From Campylobacter concisus (GTDB lineage Bacteria > Campylobacterota > Campylobacteria > Campylobacterales > Campylobacteraceae), in assembly GCF_003048595.2 (NCBI RefSeq), contig NZ_CP049270.1, positions 62,001 to 126,000 on the forward strand: a stretch of DNA of 64,000 nucleotides, read 5' to 3'. How positions within the stretch are numbered: position 1 is the first letter of the stretch; each line of letters opens with the position of its first letter. The position numbers were made by a program, and so were the translations under genes. Under the pieces are notes generated by a model, which saw only the letters and a program-made list of their open reading frames with translations, did no database searches and was not told where the DNA came from. This document shows, in pieces, positions 9,794 through 20,418 of the stretch.

Positions 9794-11224
9794 ATGAAGA
9801 AGATTATATTTACAGCTTTAGCTATCTTAGTAATAGCCATATCATTAATAGCAATAAATAAAAGAATGAATAAAGGAAATTTAATGGATAACAATAATAC
9901 ATATATGGTTATAGCTCCAAATGGAATGGAAATACCATTTGATAAAAATACAAATTTATCAGTCTCACCTCTTGATTATGGGAGTGAGACTATAGGTGTA
10001 AAAGAGCACTCCCAAATGCTCCTTGACTCCCGCTCCATCCTAGACTCATCTTTATAAAAAAACTATAAACCACTATACTATAACCCTAAACCAAACTCTT
10101 TAGGTCAAACAGACTATCTATCATTTAAACCTTGGCTAGATATTAGCTATAAATCAAGTTCAAATAAGATAGCTCCTTGGACTAAATCAGAAAAAAAGCT
10201 TACTATGAAAGCTTAAAAAGATAAGAGAGATAGATATATCTATCTAGTAAAAAGAAGTAATCTAAAATGCACTATGGTAGATATCCCTGAAGATGCTATA
10301 GGTAGAGTAGATAGCAATGGCAAACTAACAAAGCCTGAGTATGCTGAAATTTTATGATGAAGTAGATAGAAATAAAAAAATACACTTAAATCAAGATTAT
10401 TTAATGGTGAGTGGAATATATGTGCAGGTATATTAGGAGATAGACGATCATTTTCTTCAGCTACTGTATTAAATAACTCTGGCTTTAAAACAAGAGCTAG
10501 ACAAGCAGTATTCTTAGCAGCCCAACTAGGGAGAAGTGAGATGCTTTAAAAAGTGTTAGCTAGATACTTTTCTTCTTCGTCTTATATATCAGGCTCAAAT
10601 AAAGACTTGCAAGCAAAAATAAAATTTCGAGATTTATTTAAAAAAATCCACCACTAGATGAATATGGCATGATGCCCTATCTTGATGAGATAGTGGGAAG
10701 TTACTTTGTGATGGATTTTAATAGGGGTGGTGTAGTGATTAACCCTACAGGATCAATGCATAGAGTTTTAAGAGAACTTGTGGAAGACGAAGGCAAACTA
10801 CTTGATCCTAGAGACCTAGATGCAAATGAGACTACAAGGGAAGAATTTGTGGCGTATGTAAAAAAAGAACTGCCAGAATATGCAGAGATTTTTTCTGAAA
10901 AAGGCTATCCAGCTAATTATGAAGATAGAGACATAGACCTCTACATCGACTCCACTCTTCTAGAATCTAAAATAATGTCTCTAACTCCACCAGTACATCG
11001 ACTCCACTCTTCTAGAATCTAAAATAATGTCTCTAACTCCACCAGAAGGATATCCAAATGCACCATACTATAACACTCCAGAAGAGCTAACAAGACTATA
11101 TGAGGCTGGTAAATTAGATAAAAAGCTAAACCCTCTAACACCAGTAATGTATAGAGAAAGCTTTCCTGAAGATCTTAGAGCTAAGATCCTAAGCTATGCT
11201 AAAGAGCATAATATAAAGGAATAA
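9794..11224 (+). pseudogene. Exported protein of unknown function, multiply frameshifted
   Basis: It starts MKKIIFTALAILVIAISLIA, a signal anchor or signal peptide, after a reasonable ribosome site. The original reading can be traced through many shifts: an 87-codon opening, then YLSFKPWLDISYKSSSNKIAP, KRSNLKCTMVDIPEDAIGRV, FNGEWNICAGILGDRRS, MPYLDEIVGSYFVMDFNRGG, and the end at 11224 (ILSYAKEHNIKE). The restored protein would be roughly 450 residues. A perfect 52-bp tandem duplication (10943-11045) causes one of the shifts. Location immediately before tssJ suggests secreted T6SS cargo or an associated factor, but I recognise no domain. Confidence 0.5.
10943..11045. repeat. Perfect 52-bp tandem duplication
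   Basis: A 52-bp unit beginning acatcgactccactcttcta at 10943 is repeated directly from 10995. Because 52 is not a multiple of 3, it shifts the frame of the surrounding gene and duplicates its in-frame segment ending MSLTPP. Loss of one copy would restore this junction. Confidence 0.95.
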
Positions 11225-11290
11225 GAGCAAATATAAAAAGTTTTGTTTAAGAACATTAATTTTAAAATGAGCATCATCTAAATTTTTAGA

Positions 11291-11296
11291 TATAAT
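11291..11296 (+). promoter_or_regulatory. -10 box before the T6SS operon
   Basis: TATAAT in the context gaTATAATtacg, 43 nt before the tssJ ATG. This fits the extended -10 promoters of Campylobacter, which often lack a clear -35. Confidence 0.55.
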
Positions 11297-11338
11297 TACG
11301 CAAAAAGTTATATTATTAAAAATCAGGTAAAGGAACTC

Positions 11339-11808
11339 ATGAAAAAAATATTTAAATTTCTATCTTTTTTTAGTATTTATGCTATTTCTTACAGGATGTG
11401 CAAAAAGATCTTATTATAAGCAATATGCCAAATTCAAATTTGAACTATCATGGCGATAATGTTCCTATAACTATCATAGCTTATAAATTAAGAGATGTGG
11501 CTAAATTTAAAGAAGCTAGCATTATCGATCTAGCCGAGAGAAATGGTGAAATATTAGGCTATGACAAGATTGACTCTATAAAAACACAAATTCAGCCAAA
11601 TACAAATAGATACGCTTTTACAAATGTATATCCTGACGAGGTTCCGTATGTCGGTATTTTGGTACTTTATGCTGATCAGAGCAAGACAAATATCAAGGCT
11701 TATAAAGCTACAAAAGAGATAAAAGAAAAAAATATAGTTTTTGAAATAACAAAAAATGGCGTAAATGTTTTAGACGCTAGTAGCTCTAAAATACAAGCAA
11801 GCAAATAA
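11339..11808 (+). pseudogene. tssJ: TssJ outer-membrane lipoprotein, frameshifted in the signal peptide
   Basis: ATG at 11339 gives MKKIFKFLSFF. A lipobox (MLFLTGC) appears in a second frame, and the mature protein (KDLIISNMPNSNLNYHGDN onward) in a third. Shortening a T7 run and an A5 run by one base each would restore a single ORF with a normal lipoprotein signal. The mature part has TssJ features: a short beta-sandwich with PITIIAYKLRDVAKF. TssJ is the outer-membrane lipoprotein that holds the TssLM complex. Next gene tssK starts 2 nt after the stop. Either the gene is inactive or the two run lengths are sequencing errors; a phase-variable switch is possible but unproven. Confidence 0.75.
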
Positions 11809-11809
11809 A

Positions 11810-13204
11810 ATGTCTGAAAAGCTAAAAGTCGTTTGGTATAACGGAATGAACGTTGATAAGGTTCATTTCGAGCAGCAAGAAAGATATTTTGAGAGAAATT
11901 TAAACCTAAAAACTATCTCTTCTTTTTCAAATTTATACGGTGTTTTAAATTTAGAAATTTCAAGCGATCTTTTGCTTCAAGGCAAAATAGGGCTAACTAA
12001 AATTTCTTGTATCTCTCAAGATGGTACGATTTTTAACGCGCCAGATCAAGATGAATTACCAGAGCCACTTGAGATAAGCCCAAGTGAACTAAACTCAGCC
12101 ATTGTAGTGTTAAAACTACCTATTAGCTCAGGTCTGGTTGATATTAGCTTGCAAAATAATTTACCAAATCTAAAATTTACAGCCAAGCAAGCACTTATTA
12201 GCTCAAGAGTGCATGATGAAGCTAGCAATGATATATTAAACGAGCTAGATGATAAAGATGATTTTGAACTATCTTCTGCCTTTACACAAGATAAAGAAAA
12301 TCTAATCCTAGCAAGCCAAAGATCATCTCTTGGAGTATTTGGCTCAAAGATGCCTTACGAGCTTAGCATACCAATTTGTAAAATAAAAAATATAGACCTA
12401 AATAAGCAAATAACACTTGACGAAAAATTTATTCCAACTTGTATTGACATCAGTAAAAACACCTTTATAATAAATTTTGTAGAGGAGCTTAGCTTTGCTA
12501 CAAAGCAACATCAAGAGAGTTATTTTGGGTTGTTAGGAGGTGTTGATCAAGCTAAAAATAGACTTGATTTTTCAACATATTTAACACTAAATATGCTAAA
12601 AAAATGGCATTTGATATTCTCTTATTTGTTAAAGAAAGATAAATTTCACCCAGAGTATTTGTATGAAAAATTAGTTGATTTTCAGGCTGATTTGTTAGCA
12701 CTTAGTCATGATAATAGTTTTAGCGAATTTATCGCCTACGATCACAATAACCTAACTCAAACTTTTGTGCCTTTGATAAATAATCTAAGACTTTTATTCT
12801 CACATATCTTATCTCCAAAATATATAATGGCACAGATTGTTAAAAATAATCACGGCTTTTATGACTGTATTTTTGATAATCCAAGCATTATTGAAAACTC
12901 AGAAATTTATTTTGCTATTCACAGTGATACGAAAAATGAGTATCTTCTTAAAAATTTTAAAGAGCAGTGCAAAATCCATACTCAATCAAATATAAAAGGC
13001 ATAGTTTCTTCACAGCTAAGAGGTATAAACGTAGAGCAAATTTCTGTTGTTCCTAGTACTTTACCGAAGTTAAACGATTATATCTACTATAAGATAGACA
13101 AAAAAGATGAAATTTTTAAAAGCTTTGCAAATCAAAATGTGATTAGCGTTTATATAACGGCAAATTTACCGAATGCTGACATTAAAATGTGGGCTTTATT
13201 ATAA
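11810..13204 (+). CDS. tssK: TssK, T6SS baseplate-to-membrane-complex adaptor
   Basis: 464 residues, intact, close to the usual TssK (VasE/ImpJ) length. The opening KVVWYNGMNVDKVHFEQQER is the characteristic TssK start (W-x-x-G-M...H-F-Q-Q). TssK trimers link the TssEFG baseplate wedges to the cytoplasmic part of TssL/TssM. It begins 2 nt after tssJ and ends just before the tssL start, so the three form a tight operon. Confidence 0.9.
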   Translation: MSEKLKVVWYNGMNVDKVHFEQQERYFERNLNLKTISSFSNLYGVLNLEISSDLLLQGKIGLTKISCISQDGTIFNAPDQDELPEPLEISPSELNSAIVVLKLPISSGLVDISLQNNLPNLKFTAKQALISSRVHDEASNDILNELDDKDDFELSSAFTQDKENLILASQRSSLGVFGSKMPYELSIPICKIKNIDLNKQITLDEKFIPTCIDISKNTFIINFVEELSFATKQHQESYFGLLGGVDQAKNRLDFSTYLTLNMLKKWHLIFSYLLKKDKFHPEYLYEKLVDFQADLLALSHDNSFSEFIAYDHNNLTQTFVPLINNLRLLFSHILSPKYIMAQIVKNNHGFYDCIFDNPSIIENSEIYFAIHSDTKNEYLLKNFKEQCKIHTQSNIKGIVSSQLRGINVEQISVVPSTLPKLNDYIYYKIDKKDEIFKSFANQNVISVYITANLPNADIKMWALL

Positions 13205-13212
13205 GGATAAAA

Positions 13213-13990
13213 ATGAACGAAAATCAAAATGAAACCTCAGTTTTAAGTCAAACAAATCTTTTGGGTCTTGGCACAAATCTTGCATTAGATCATGTGTTGC
13301 CATTGCTCCTTTTGGCAAATAGGGTTTCAAAATTACAAAATTTTTCACAAAGTGAAATGGCAAATTTACGTGAAAAATTGATAAACGATATCTTAAGCAC
13401 TACTTCAAAGATATCAAATCTAGGCATTTACGAGGAAGACGATATTATTAGGCTTAGATATTGCCTTTGTGTTTTTTTTATAGATGAGAGCTTGCTAAAA
13501 ATGAAATTTTTTTATGAACAGCTTTTTGGGCCAATAATACCCTGACAACAAGATTTTTTTAATGAAAAATCTAGGCGGAAATAAATTCTTTGGCATTATG
13601 GATAAGTGGTTTGAAAATGTTGGCAAAAAAATAAAGATTTCTTAGAATTTATATATGCTTGTTTGGTGCTTGGTTATAAAGGAAAATATGAAACCCAAGA
13701 AGATTGCAATGAAAAATTTTCTTATCTTTGTGAAAAATATAGCTGCGGCCGTTTCTCCGCTCATAAAGGCCGATGAAAATGTATTTGAAAAGAGTTACTT
13801 AAAACAGACAAAGAAAAGCTTTCTTGAGGTATTTTCGCTAAAGCGTTTAAAATTTTATTTCATTTTGCTAGCTATTGCCATGATTGCAGCTGCATTTTTT
13901 TATATAGTACATATTCTATGGATCAAAAACAATATCAGAAACGATAGCGTTCTAAATAATAAGATAGAGAATTTTATGGATAACAAGTAA
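13213..13990 (+). pseudogene. tssL: TssL (DotU-type) inner-membrane protein, frameshifted
   Basis: ATG at 13213 follows AGGATAAAA. The first 110 residues (LDHVLPLLLLANRVSK, RLRYCLCVFFIDESLL) are a DotU domain and stop at 13545. The family continues in other frames: MKNLGGNKFFGIMDKWFENV, then DFLEFIYACLVLGYKGKYET, then VFSLKRLKFYFILLAIAMIA, the single C-terminal membrane anchor, ending at 13990. At least three indels are needed; one sits at an A7 run near 13628. TssL joins TssM in the membrane complex. All conserved blocks are present in order, so the damage is recent or artefactual. Confidence 0.8.
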
Positions 13991-15248
13991 GTGCAAGATA
14001 ATTTTTTTGTAATAAATTTAATGAAGATTTTTTTAGAGAATGAGCTTTATATTAGTTTAACTGATGAAATGTCAAAGTATAAAAACTTTGATGCATGATA
14101 GCATAAAAGTGGGATTATGTATTTAGCTCATCTTTAAAAAGCCTTAAGTGAGTTTAGCCTTGATGCTAAGCTTTTTAAATTTTTAGCGATTTCTGCTATA
14201 AATTTAAATGACAAAGAGGCTTTTTAAGACACTTATAAAAAGCTTTTGCCTTTTTTTCTATCTATTTTTAAAAAAGAGCCAAATTTACTTGCAAAAAAAT
14301 GAAAAAAACAACTACCTGCTAAAAAAGATAATAGCTCAAACAATAGAGCTTTTTACGCAAGCTAATGATAAAGCTTTGGATCAAGCTGACGCAAAAGCGT
14401 TTAATGACCTTGTGCCTGAGCTTTCACAAGAGCTTGGCACACGTTTTGATACGCTTCATATAGAAGAAAAAAAAGAAGAAATTTTAAAAGCCAAAGAGCC
14501 AAAAGTAATTACTAAAACTGAGCCAACTTACCATCAAAACGTTTCATTTAGCAGCAATGATATTAGCACATTTAATGATAGAGAATTTAGAGAATATTTT
14601 ATAAATTTATCACTAATGCTTTTTAAAGAGTGATATTAAAAATTTTACCGCTTATGCTTTAATTTTTGAAGCAATGTGGGGCAGAATAAAGGCACTTCCA
14701 TCAAGTAGCGATCAAATAACACAGATACGTTATCCTGATGAAAAATCTAATTATGATTTTTTTTAAAAAAGTAACGAACTAAATCTTGACAATTTAGAAA
14801 AAAATTTATAAGAAATTTAGCACTTAACCCATTTTGGATAGAAGGCATTAAGATATTTTGCGAGTTTTTTTAAATAGTGCTGGACTTGCAAGGCAAAGTG
14901 ATCTTATTTGTGATATGGTTTTAAAATTTTTATTGATAAATTTTCCAGATATAAAAAAAGCTCAAATCTCAAAGCGGAGAAGCTTTTTAGTGAAGATATA
15001 AATAAATTTTTTTATTAAAAAGCAACTCTTTGGGAATTTACTTCCAGCGGTGATAGTAAAAAAAGATATGAGTTTTGAAGATCTAATAAAAGAACTAGAC
15101 AAAAAGCAAGCATGCTTCAAGTGCTCAAAGCGAGCTTAATTTCATGCTTGAATTATCAAAAAAATTTTTACTGCTCAAGGTATGAATAATAATGCAAAAA
15201 GCTACCTATACACAAATAGTTAATTTCATAGAAAAATACCGAGCTTAA
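13991..15248 (+). pseudogene. tssA: TssA-like T6SS protein, multiply frameshifted
   Basis: Joining frames gives IFLENELYISLTDEMSKYK, YLAHLKKALSEFSLDAKLF, an intact run at 14300-14633, then FEAMWGRIKALPSSSDQIT, RYPDEKSNYDFFKKSNELN, LALNPFWIEGIKIF and a C-terminal end QIVNFIEKYRA at 15248. The NPFWIEGI block and the acidic hinge after an ImpA-like N-terminus are typical of TssA/VasJ, which caps the growing sheath and initiates tail assembly. More than six indels or stops would be needed, the worst damage in the cluster. It is between tssL and tssB. Confidence 0.65.
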
Positions 15249-15338
15249 AAGATTATTTATCAGACATATATATAAAGGCAAAAAAACATTTGTGTGATAA
15301 AATATGTTTTTTTAAATCGCCTTTAATTTTTATTTAAA

Positions 15339-15344
15339 TATAAT
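15339..15344 (+). promoter_or_regulatory. tssB: -10 box before tssB
   Basis: TATAAT 33 nt before the tssB ATG, in a 129-nt gene-free gap after tssA. It suggests that the sheath genes have their own promoter. A ribosome site AAAGGATG lies upstream of the ATG at 15378. Confidence 0.5.
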
Positions 15345-15377
15345 TCTTAAATCATTTATGAAAAAAAGGATGTTACT

Positions 15378-15870
15378 ATGGCAGATAATCTAACCCCACC
15401 AAAAGAACGCATAAATATAGTTTATAAAACTAAGACAAATGACCAAGAGGCTGATGTAGAGCTTCCATTAAAACTTATGGTAGTTGCAAATTTAACTGGT
15501 GAAAACCAAACTCCACTTGAAGATCGTGAAGTGATTTCTATCAATAAAAATAAATTTTTGATCAGGTTATGAAAAAGCTTAGATATTCATACAAAATTTC
15601 TCTGTAAAAAAATAAGCTAAATTCTAATAATGAAGACTTAAATATTGACCTTGATTTTGAGAGCATCCATGATTTTTAATCCAGATAATATTATAAATCA
15701 AATCCCTGAACTAAAAACTCTTGCAGCTTAGAAAAAGCTTTAGTTGCACTAAAAGGTCCTATGGGCAATATGCCTGATTTTAGAAAAGCGGTTTTTAGAA
15801 GCTATAAAAGATGAAGATAGTAGAAAACAACTTCTTTTTAGAGATTAAAGACGAACAAGATAAGGAATAA
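15378..15870 (+). pseudogene. tssB: TssB (VipA) sheath small subunit, frameshifted
   Basis: Intact start (KERINIVYKTKTNDQEADVE, PLKLMVVANLTG) matches TssB. The frame breaks at a T5 run near 15558, where the family reads NKNKF-DQVMKKLDIHTKFSV. It then continues as DLDFESIHDFNPDNIINQIP, LEKALVALKGPMGNMPDFRK and ends at 15870. At least three indels. TssB with TssC forms the contractile sheath. tssC begins 4 nt after. Confidence 0.85.
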
Positions 15871-15874
15871 AAAA

Positions 15875-17329
15875 ATGTCTGAAACTAAAGTTAAAACTCC
15901 TATCATTGAAAGCATAATGCAAAGGAGTAAATATTCAAAAGATGACGAGAGTTATAGTGTTGTAAAGCAAGGAGTTGCTGAGTTTATTTCAAATATAATC
16001 ACAACAAATAATGCTGAAGATAAAATAAACAAGCTCGCACTTGATGAGATGATAGCTCACATTGATGCCCTTTTATCTGCTCAAATGGATGAAATTTCTA
16101 CACAATAAATCTTTTCAAGAGCTAGAATCAACTTGGCGTGGCATTAGGTTTTTTTAGTTGAGAGAACAAATTTCTAATGAAAAATGTAAAAATTGATCTT
16201 TTAGACGCTACAAAAGAAGAAATTTTAGATGATTTTGAAAAATAATCTAGACATAACTCAAAGTACACTTTATAAACAAATTTATTCAGCCGAATATGGA
16301 CAGTTTGGTGGCGAGCCAGTTGGTGCGATAGTGGCTGATTATGAGCTAGATAAATCAAATCAAGATATGACTTTTTTAAATAAAATGTCATCAATTGCTG
16401 CAATGAGTCATTCACCGCTTCTTACATCTCTTTCTGCTAAATTTTTCGGACTTGATAATTTTGGTGAGCTTGAAAATATAAAAGATCTAAAAAGCATGCT
16501 AGAAGGCCCACAATATACAAGATGGAGAACTTTTAGAGAAAATGAAGATGCAAAATATACAGGTTGTATGGTAAATAGATTTCTTACAAGATCTCCTTAT
16601 GTGCCAGAAGATAACCCTATAAAGAGCTTTAATTATAGAGAAACTGTAAATAATCACGATGATATGCTTTGGGGTAATGGAGCTTATGCGTTTGCTACAA
16701 GGCTTACAGATAGTTTTGCTGATTATAGATGGTGCGGCAATATTATTGGGCCAAAAGGTGGCGGTGCCGTAAAAGATCTTCCAACTTATACTTATGAAAA
16801 CTATGGAAGCGTCCAAACAAAAATTCCAACCGAAGTTTTGATCACAGATAGAAGAGAATTTGAACTTTCAGAAAATGGATTTATCGCTCTTACTTTAAGA
16901 AGAGATAGCAATAACGCTGCATTTTTCTCAGCAAACTCTGCGTTAAAGCCTAAAATTTTCCCAAATACTCCAGAAGGTAAAGCTGCTGAGACAAATTTCA
17001 GACTCGGAACTCAACTGCCTTATGTGTTCTTGATCTCTCGTTTGGCTCATTATCTAAAAGTGCTTCAAAGAGAAGAGATAGGTACATGGAAAGAGCGTAG
17101 CGATGTTGAGCGCGGCTTAAATGAATGGCTAAGACAATACATCTCGGATCAGGAAAACCCACCAGCAGATGTTAGAAGTAGAAGACCATTTAGAAGCGCA
17201 AAAGTAATCGTCAGTGATATAGCCGGCGAGCCGGGCTGGTATAAAATAGAGCTTTTGGCTAGACCTCACTTTAAATTTATGGGAGCAAATTTCGAGCTTT
17301 CTTTGGTCGGAAAACTAGACAAAGAGTAA
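15875..17329 (+). pseudogene. tssC: TssC (VipB) sheath large subunit, frameshifted near the N-terminus
   Basis: The first frame encodes a normal TssC start (IIESIMQRSKYSKDDESY) and stops at 16108. Shifts between about 16095 and 16230 separate it from the rest: SFQELESTWRGIRF, then an uninterrupted 366-codon frame from 16229 with YGQFGGEPVGAIVADYEL and NGAYAFATRLTDSFADYRWC. The C-terminus includes WYKIELLARPHFKFMGANFE. Apart from the short break all TssC landmarks are present. It is followed 7 nt later by tssE. Confidence 0.9.
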
Positions 17330-17336
17330 GCTTACT

Positions 17337-17726
17337 ATGTCGCTGATAGATAAAATTTTATATGAATTTAGTGACGAATCAAAACTACGTCCATATTTTA
17401 AAGATCTAGACAGCGACATAAAAGATCACATTGATACTATCTTAAACTCTAGACTTGGTAACTACGGCCGATTAAATGATAGCATTATTGATCTTTGGTC
17501 GATGGGTGTTGAAATAAATGAGCTTGGTCATAAACTTGGCATGGCGATATATGAACTAATCAGCTCAAATGAGAATAGAATAGAAGTAACATCTATCGGA
17601 TATGATGACTCACTAAAGCCTTGGCGTATCATCTTTAATATAAATTATAAGCATAAAAACGATAATTTCAAAGAGTATTTGCTAAAAGTTATTTTTAAAA
17701 ACAATAGATATTGTGAGATTTTATAA
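17337..17726 (+). CDS. tssE: TssE, gp25-like baseplate protein
   Basis: 129 residues, intact and of normal length. The pattern SRLGNYGRLNDSIIDLWS followed by a C-terminal GYDDSLKPWRIIFNI is typical of the gp25/lysozyme-like baseplate family. The gene overlaps the tssF start by one base (TAATGG), so TssE and TssF, partners in the baseplate wedge, are probably translationally coupled. Confidence 0.88.
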   Translation: MSLIDKILYEFSDESKLRPYFKDLDSDIKDHIDTILNSRLGNYGRLNDSIIDLWSMGVEINELGHKLGMAIYELISSNENRIEVTSIGYDDSLKPWRIIFNINYKHKNDNFKEYLLKVIFKNNRYCEIL

Positions 17727-19399
17727 TGGATTATAATGAAAATAATCTAGCTTATTTTCAAAAAGAGATAGCATATCTTGATGAAACAAGAGCCCTTTTT
17801 ATTAAAAATTTTCCAAAAGTAGCACCCTTTTTAGATACTAAAAGCAAAGATCCTGATGTTGAGAGCATAATAGAAAATATGGCTATTTTAACATCTAGGA
17901 TCAGGCAAGAACTAGACGAAAATATCCCGCTAATCGCTGAGTCTTTGGTAAATATATTAATGCCAAGCTATACAAATCCTTTTCCATCAGTTTGTATGCA
18001 AGAATTTACCTTAAGAGATGACTTCTCTGGGGTAAAAGAATTTATACCAAAAGGAAGTATAGTTGAGTCAAAGCAGATCAATGGCATAACGTGCAAATTT
18101 CAAACACTCTTTGACATAAATTTGCTTCCCTTAAAGATAACAAAAGCTTTTATGTCAAACAATAAGAGCGATTATCTTCTAAATTTAAATATAAGCGTTA
18201 CAAAGGACGAGCTTAGCACTAAAGAACTTGATATAGACTTTTTAAATTTATATATTGGAGATAATGTTTACTTCTCTTCTACGCTCTTAATGTGGCTAAA
18301 AAAATTACCTGAAATTTATTACAATAAGTTTTGAAGATAGCGATCAAGAGATAAAGTTAAGCTCTGATAAACTTAGTTTAGATGAGTTTGATGAGCGTTT
18401 GATAAAGAGTGATGAGTTTGGATTTGAAGCGTTTGAGCTTTTAAAAGAGCTATCATTTTTTCCTTCAAAGTTAAATTTTGTGCGATTAAATGGGCTTAGC
18501 TTTCTTAAAAATTTTTCTACAAAAAGCTTTAATATTAAATTCATATTTTCAAAAGATATGCCAAGTGGATATGTGCCAAGGTTAGAGTATTTTTCTCTTT
18601 TTGCTACACCTGTAATAAATTTATTTGCAATGAGTGCCGAGCCTATTTTGAATAACAATAGACGAAGTGAATATAGAATTTTTCTAGATCGCTCGAATAT
18701 CGATGCTTATGAAATCGTTTCAATCAATAAAGTGGTCGCCCATAGCAGTAATAATGAAAAAAGGATATTAAAAAACTATAAAAGTTTTGAGAGATTCGAA
18801 TTTTTAAATGATGAGCGAGCAAAAGATTATTATTTTGTCAGCAATAAAACAGATATAAAACTAAACTCTTATAAAGAAATTTCTTTTTTTAAAAAGTGAC
18901 TCTAAAGATCAAACCATTAGCATAGATGCACTTTGCTGCAATGGCGACTTGCCTTGCAAGCTAAGACTTGGTGAGATAGATAGGGTGTTATCCCACCAAG
19001 GTGTAACAACTAAAAATTTAACCATTCCAACTAGCGTAAAGCGAGTAAAAATAGATGGAAATCTTCTTTGGAAACTAGTTAGCATATTATCTTTTAGCTA
19101 TCAAAGTATACTAGAGAAGGGCTCTTTTTTAGCACTTCTTAATACCTTTAGCGCACCAGATGATGAGTTTTTTAAAAAATTTGCAAACTCGCTTTATGAT
19201 ATAAAAACAAAGCAAATTTATAGAGTTGATCAAGGCTTTGCAAAAAGAGGGTTGCTCTGCATATTCTATATAGATGAAAGTGAATTTGAGAGTATTGGAA
19301 ATGTCTATGCTTTAGGTATAAATTTGGCTAAATTTTTATCAGAATTTTGCATCAATTAATTCATTTTGTGAACTTAAAATAAAGTGTATAAAAGAGTAA
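17726..19399 (+). pseudogene. tssF: TssF baseplate protein, frameshifted
   Basis: Three long frames follow one another. The first runs from 17726 to 18334 (NLAYFQKEIAYLDETRALF, NILMPSYTNPFPSVCMQEF). The second runs from about 18340 to 18899 (FPSKLNFVRLNGL, FATPVINLFAMSAEPI). The third runs from 18900 to 19359 (CNGDLPCKLRLGEIDR) and a last shift adds a tail ending at 19399. All are in TssF order, and the sum is near the normal ~550-600 residues. Breaks sit near 18330, 18895 and 19350. TssF with TssG and TssE forms the baseplate wedge. No insertion is involved, only small indels. Confidence 0.85.
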
Positions 19400-19415
19400 A
19401 GATTTCTGCTTAATT

Positions 19416-20339
19416 ATGACTTTTTAGGCGGTACAAAAAAATTAATATGAACAAAGAACTAAATCAAGCTTCTTTTTAAATTAGTAAAGAACTGCCTAAA
19501 ACACCATGATAGAAGGGATATTTTTAAAAAATAGCCCAAGTTTTGCTTATCCAATTAATGAGCTTGAAAGCTTAAATAAAGAGGAAGTAGTAAAAAAATT
19601 GTCGTAAATTTTATGGGTCTTTTGGGGAAGTGGCTCGCATCTTACAAGCTATATTTTAGAAAAGATATCAAAGAGTAGCGATAATAATTTCGAGAAAATT
19701 TTTGACTTTTTTTGACAATTACTTGCTTTGGCTTTTTGATAGCATTAGTTTAAAAATTATGCAAGATCCTTTGAAAAAGAGCTTGATGATAAAATTTCAA
19801 AGATTTTATTAGATATATTAAACATAAGCAATAAAAAATTAGCAAAAAAATTCTTACCATTTTCTCCGCTTATTATTAGCCAAAGAAGGCCTAAAAGAGA
19901 GATTGAGTTTGCCTTGCAGCGTCATTTTAATTTAAAAAATAAACTATTTTTGTTAGAAAATCTACCAAATCAAATTTTCATAGCGCCTTCAAATTTAAAT
20001 TCACTTGGTATCAAAAATAGGACTTTGGGTAGAAATTTTATACTTGGTAAAAAGCTTTTTGAGAAACAAACTAAGATAGCAGTTTATATAAATGGCATAG
20101 ATTATGAAGAAGCTATTGATTTTTTCCCAAAAAGAAGAAAATTTAAAGAGCTTCAAGATACTCTTATCTTTTTTACGAACAATGAATTTGTTGCTGATTT
20201 ATACATAAAAATAAACTATTCTCCAAAGATGCAATTAAAGCTTGGAATGGATAAAGGTTATAGTAAAATAGGCCTTGGTACAAGGCTTAAAAGTAATAAA
20301 AATATGTCAAATTTTATAAAATTTAGGCTCTGCTCTTAA
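19416..20339 (+). pseudogene. tssG: TssG baseplate protein, frameshifted
   Basis: Frames join into NSPSFAYPINELESLNKEE, VVNFMGLLGSGSHLTSYILE, KKFLPFSPLIISQRRPKRE and a clean 141-codon C-terminal frame (19914-20339; LGIKNRTLGRNFILGKK). These are the conserved blocks of TssG (VasB/ImpH). At least four breaks lie in the first half, mainly in A/T runs. The exact start is uncertain; ATG 19416 and ATG 19447 are both possible. It overlaps no neighbour and is followed by 79 nt before tssM. Confidence 0.75.
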
Positions 20340-20418
20340 ATTTTTCAGATATAAAATCTAAAATATTTGTTATTATTACATTAAAGAAATATATTTATTT
20401 GTAAAAGGATGTGCATCA

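Noticed and set aside
13655-13990. A separate 111-residue membrane protein
   Set aside because: Its end is the normal C-terminal anchor of TssL and its beginning is a shifted reading of the DotU domain.
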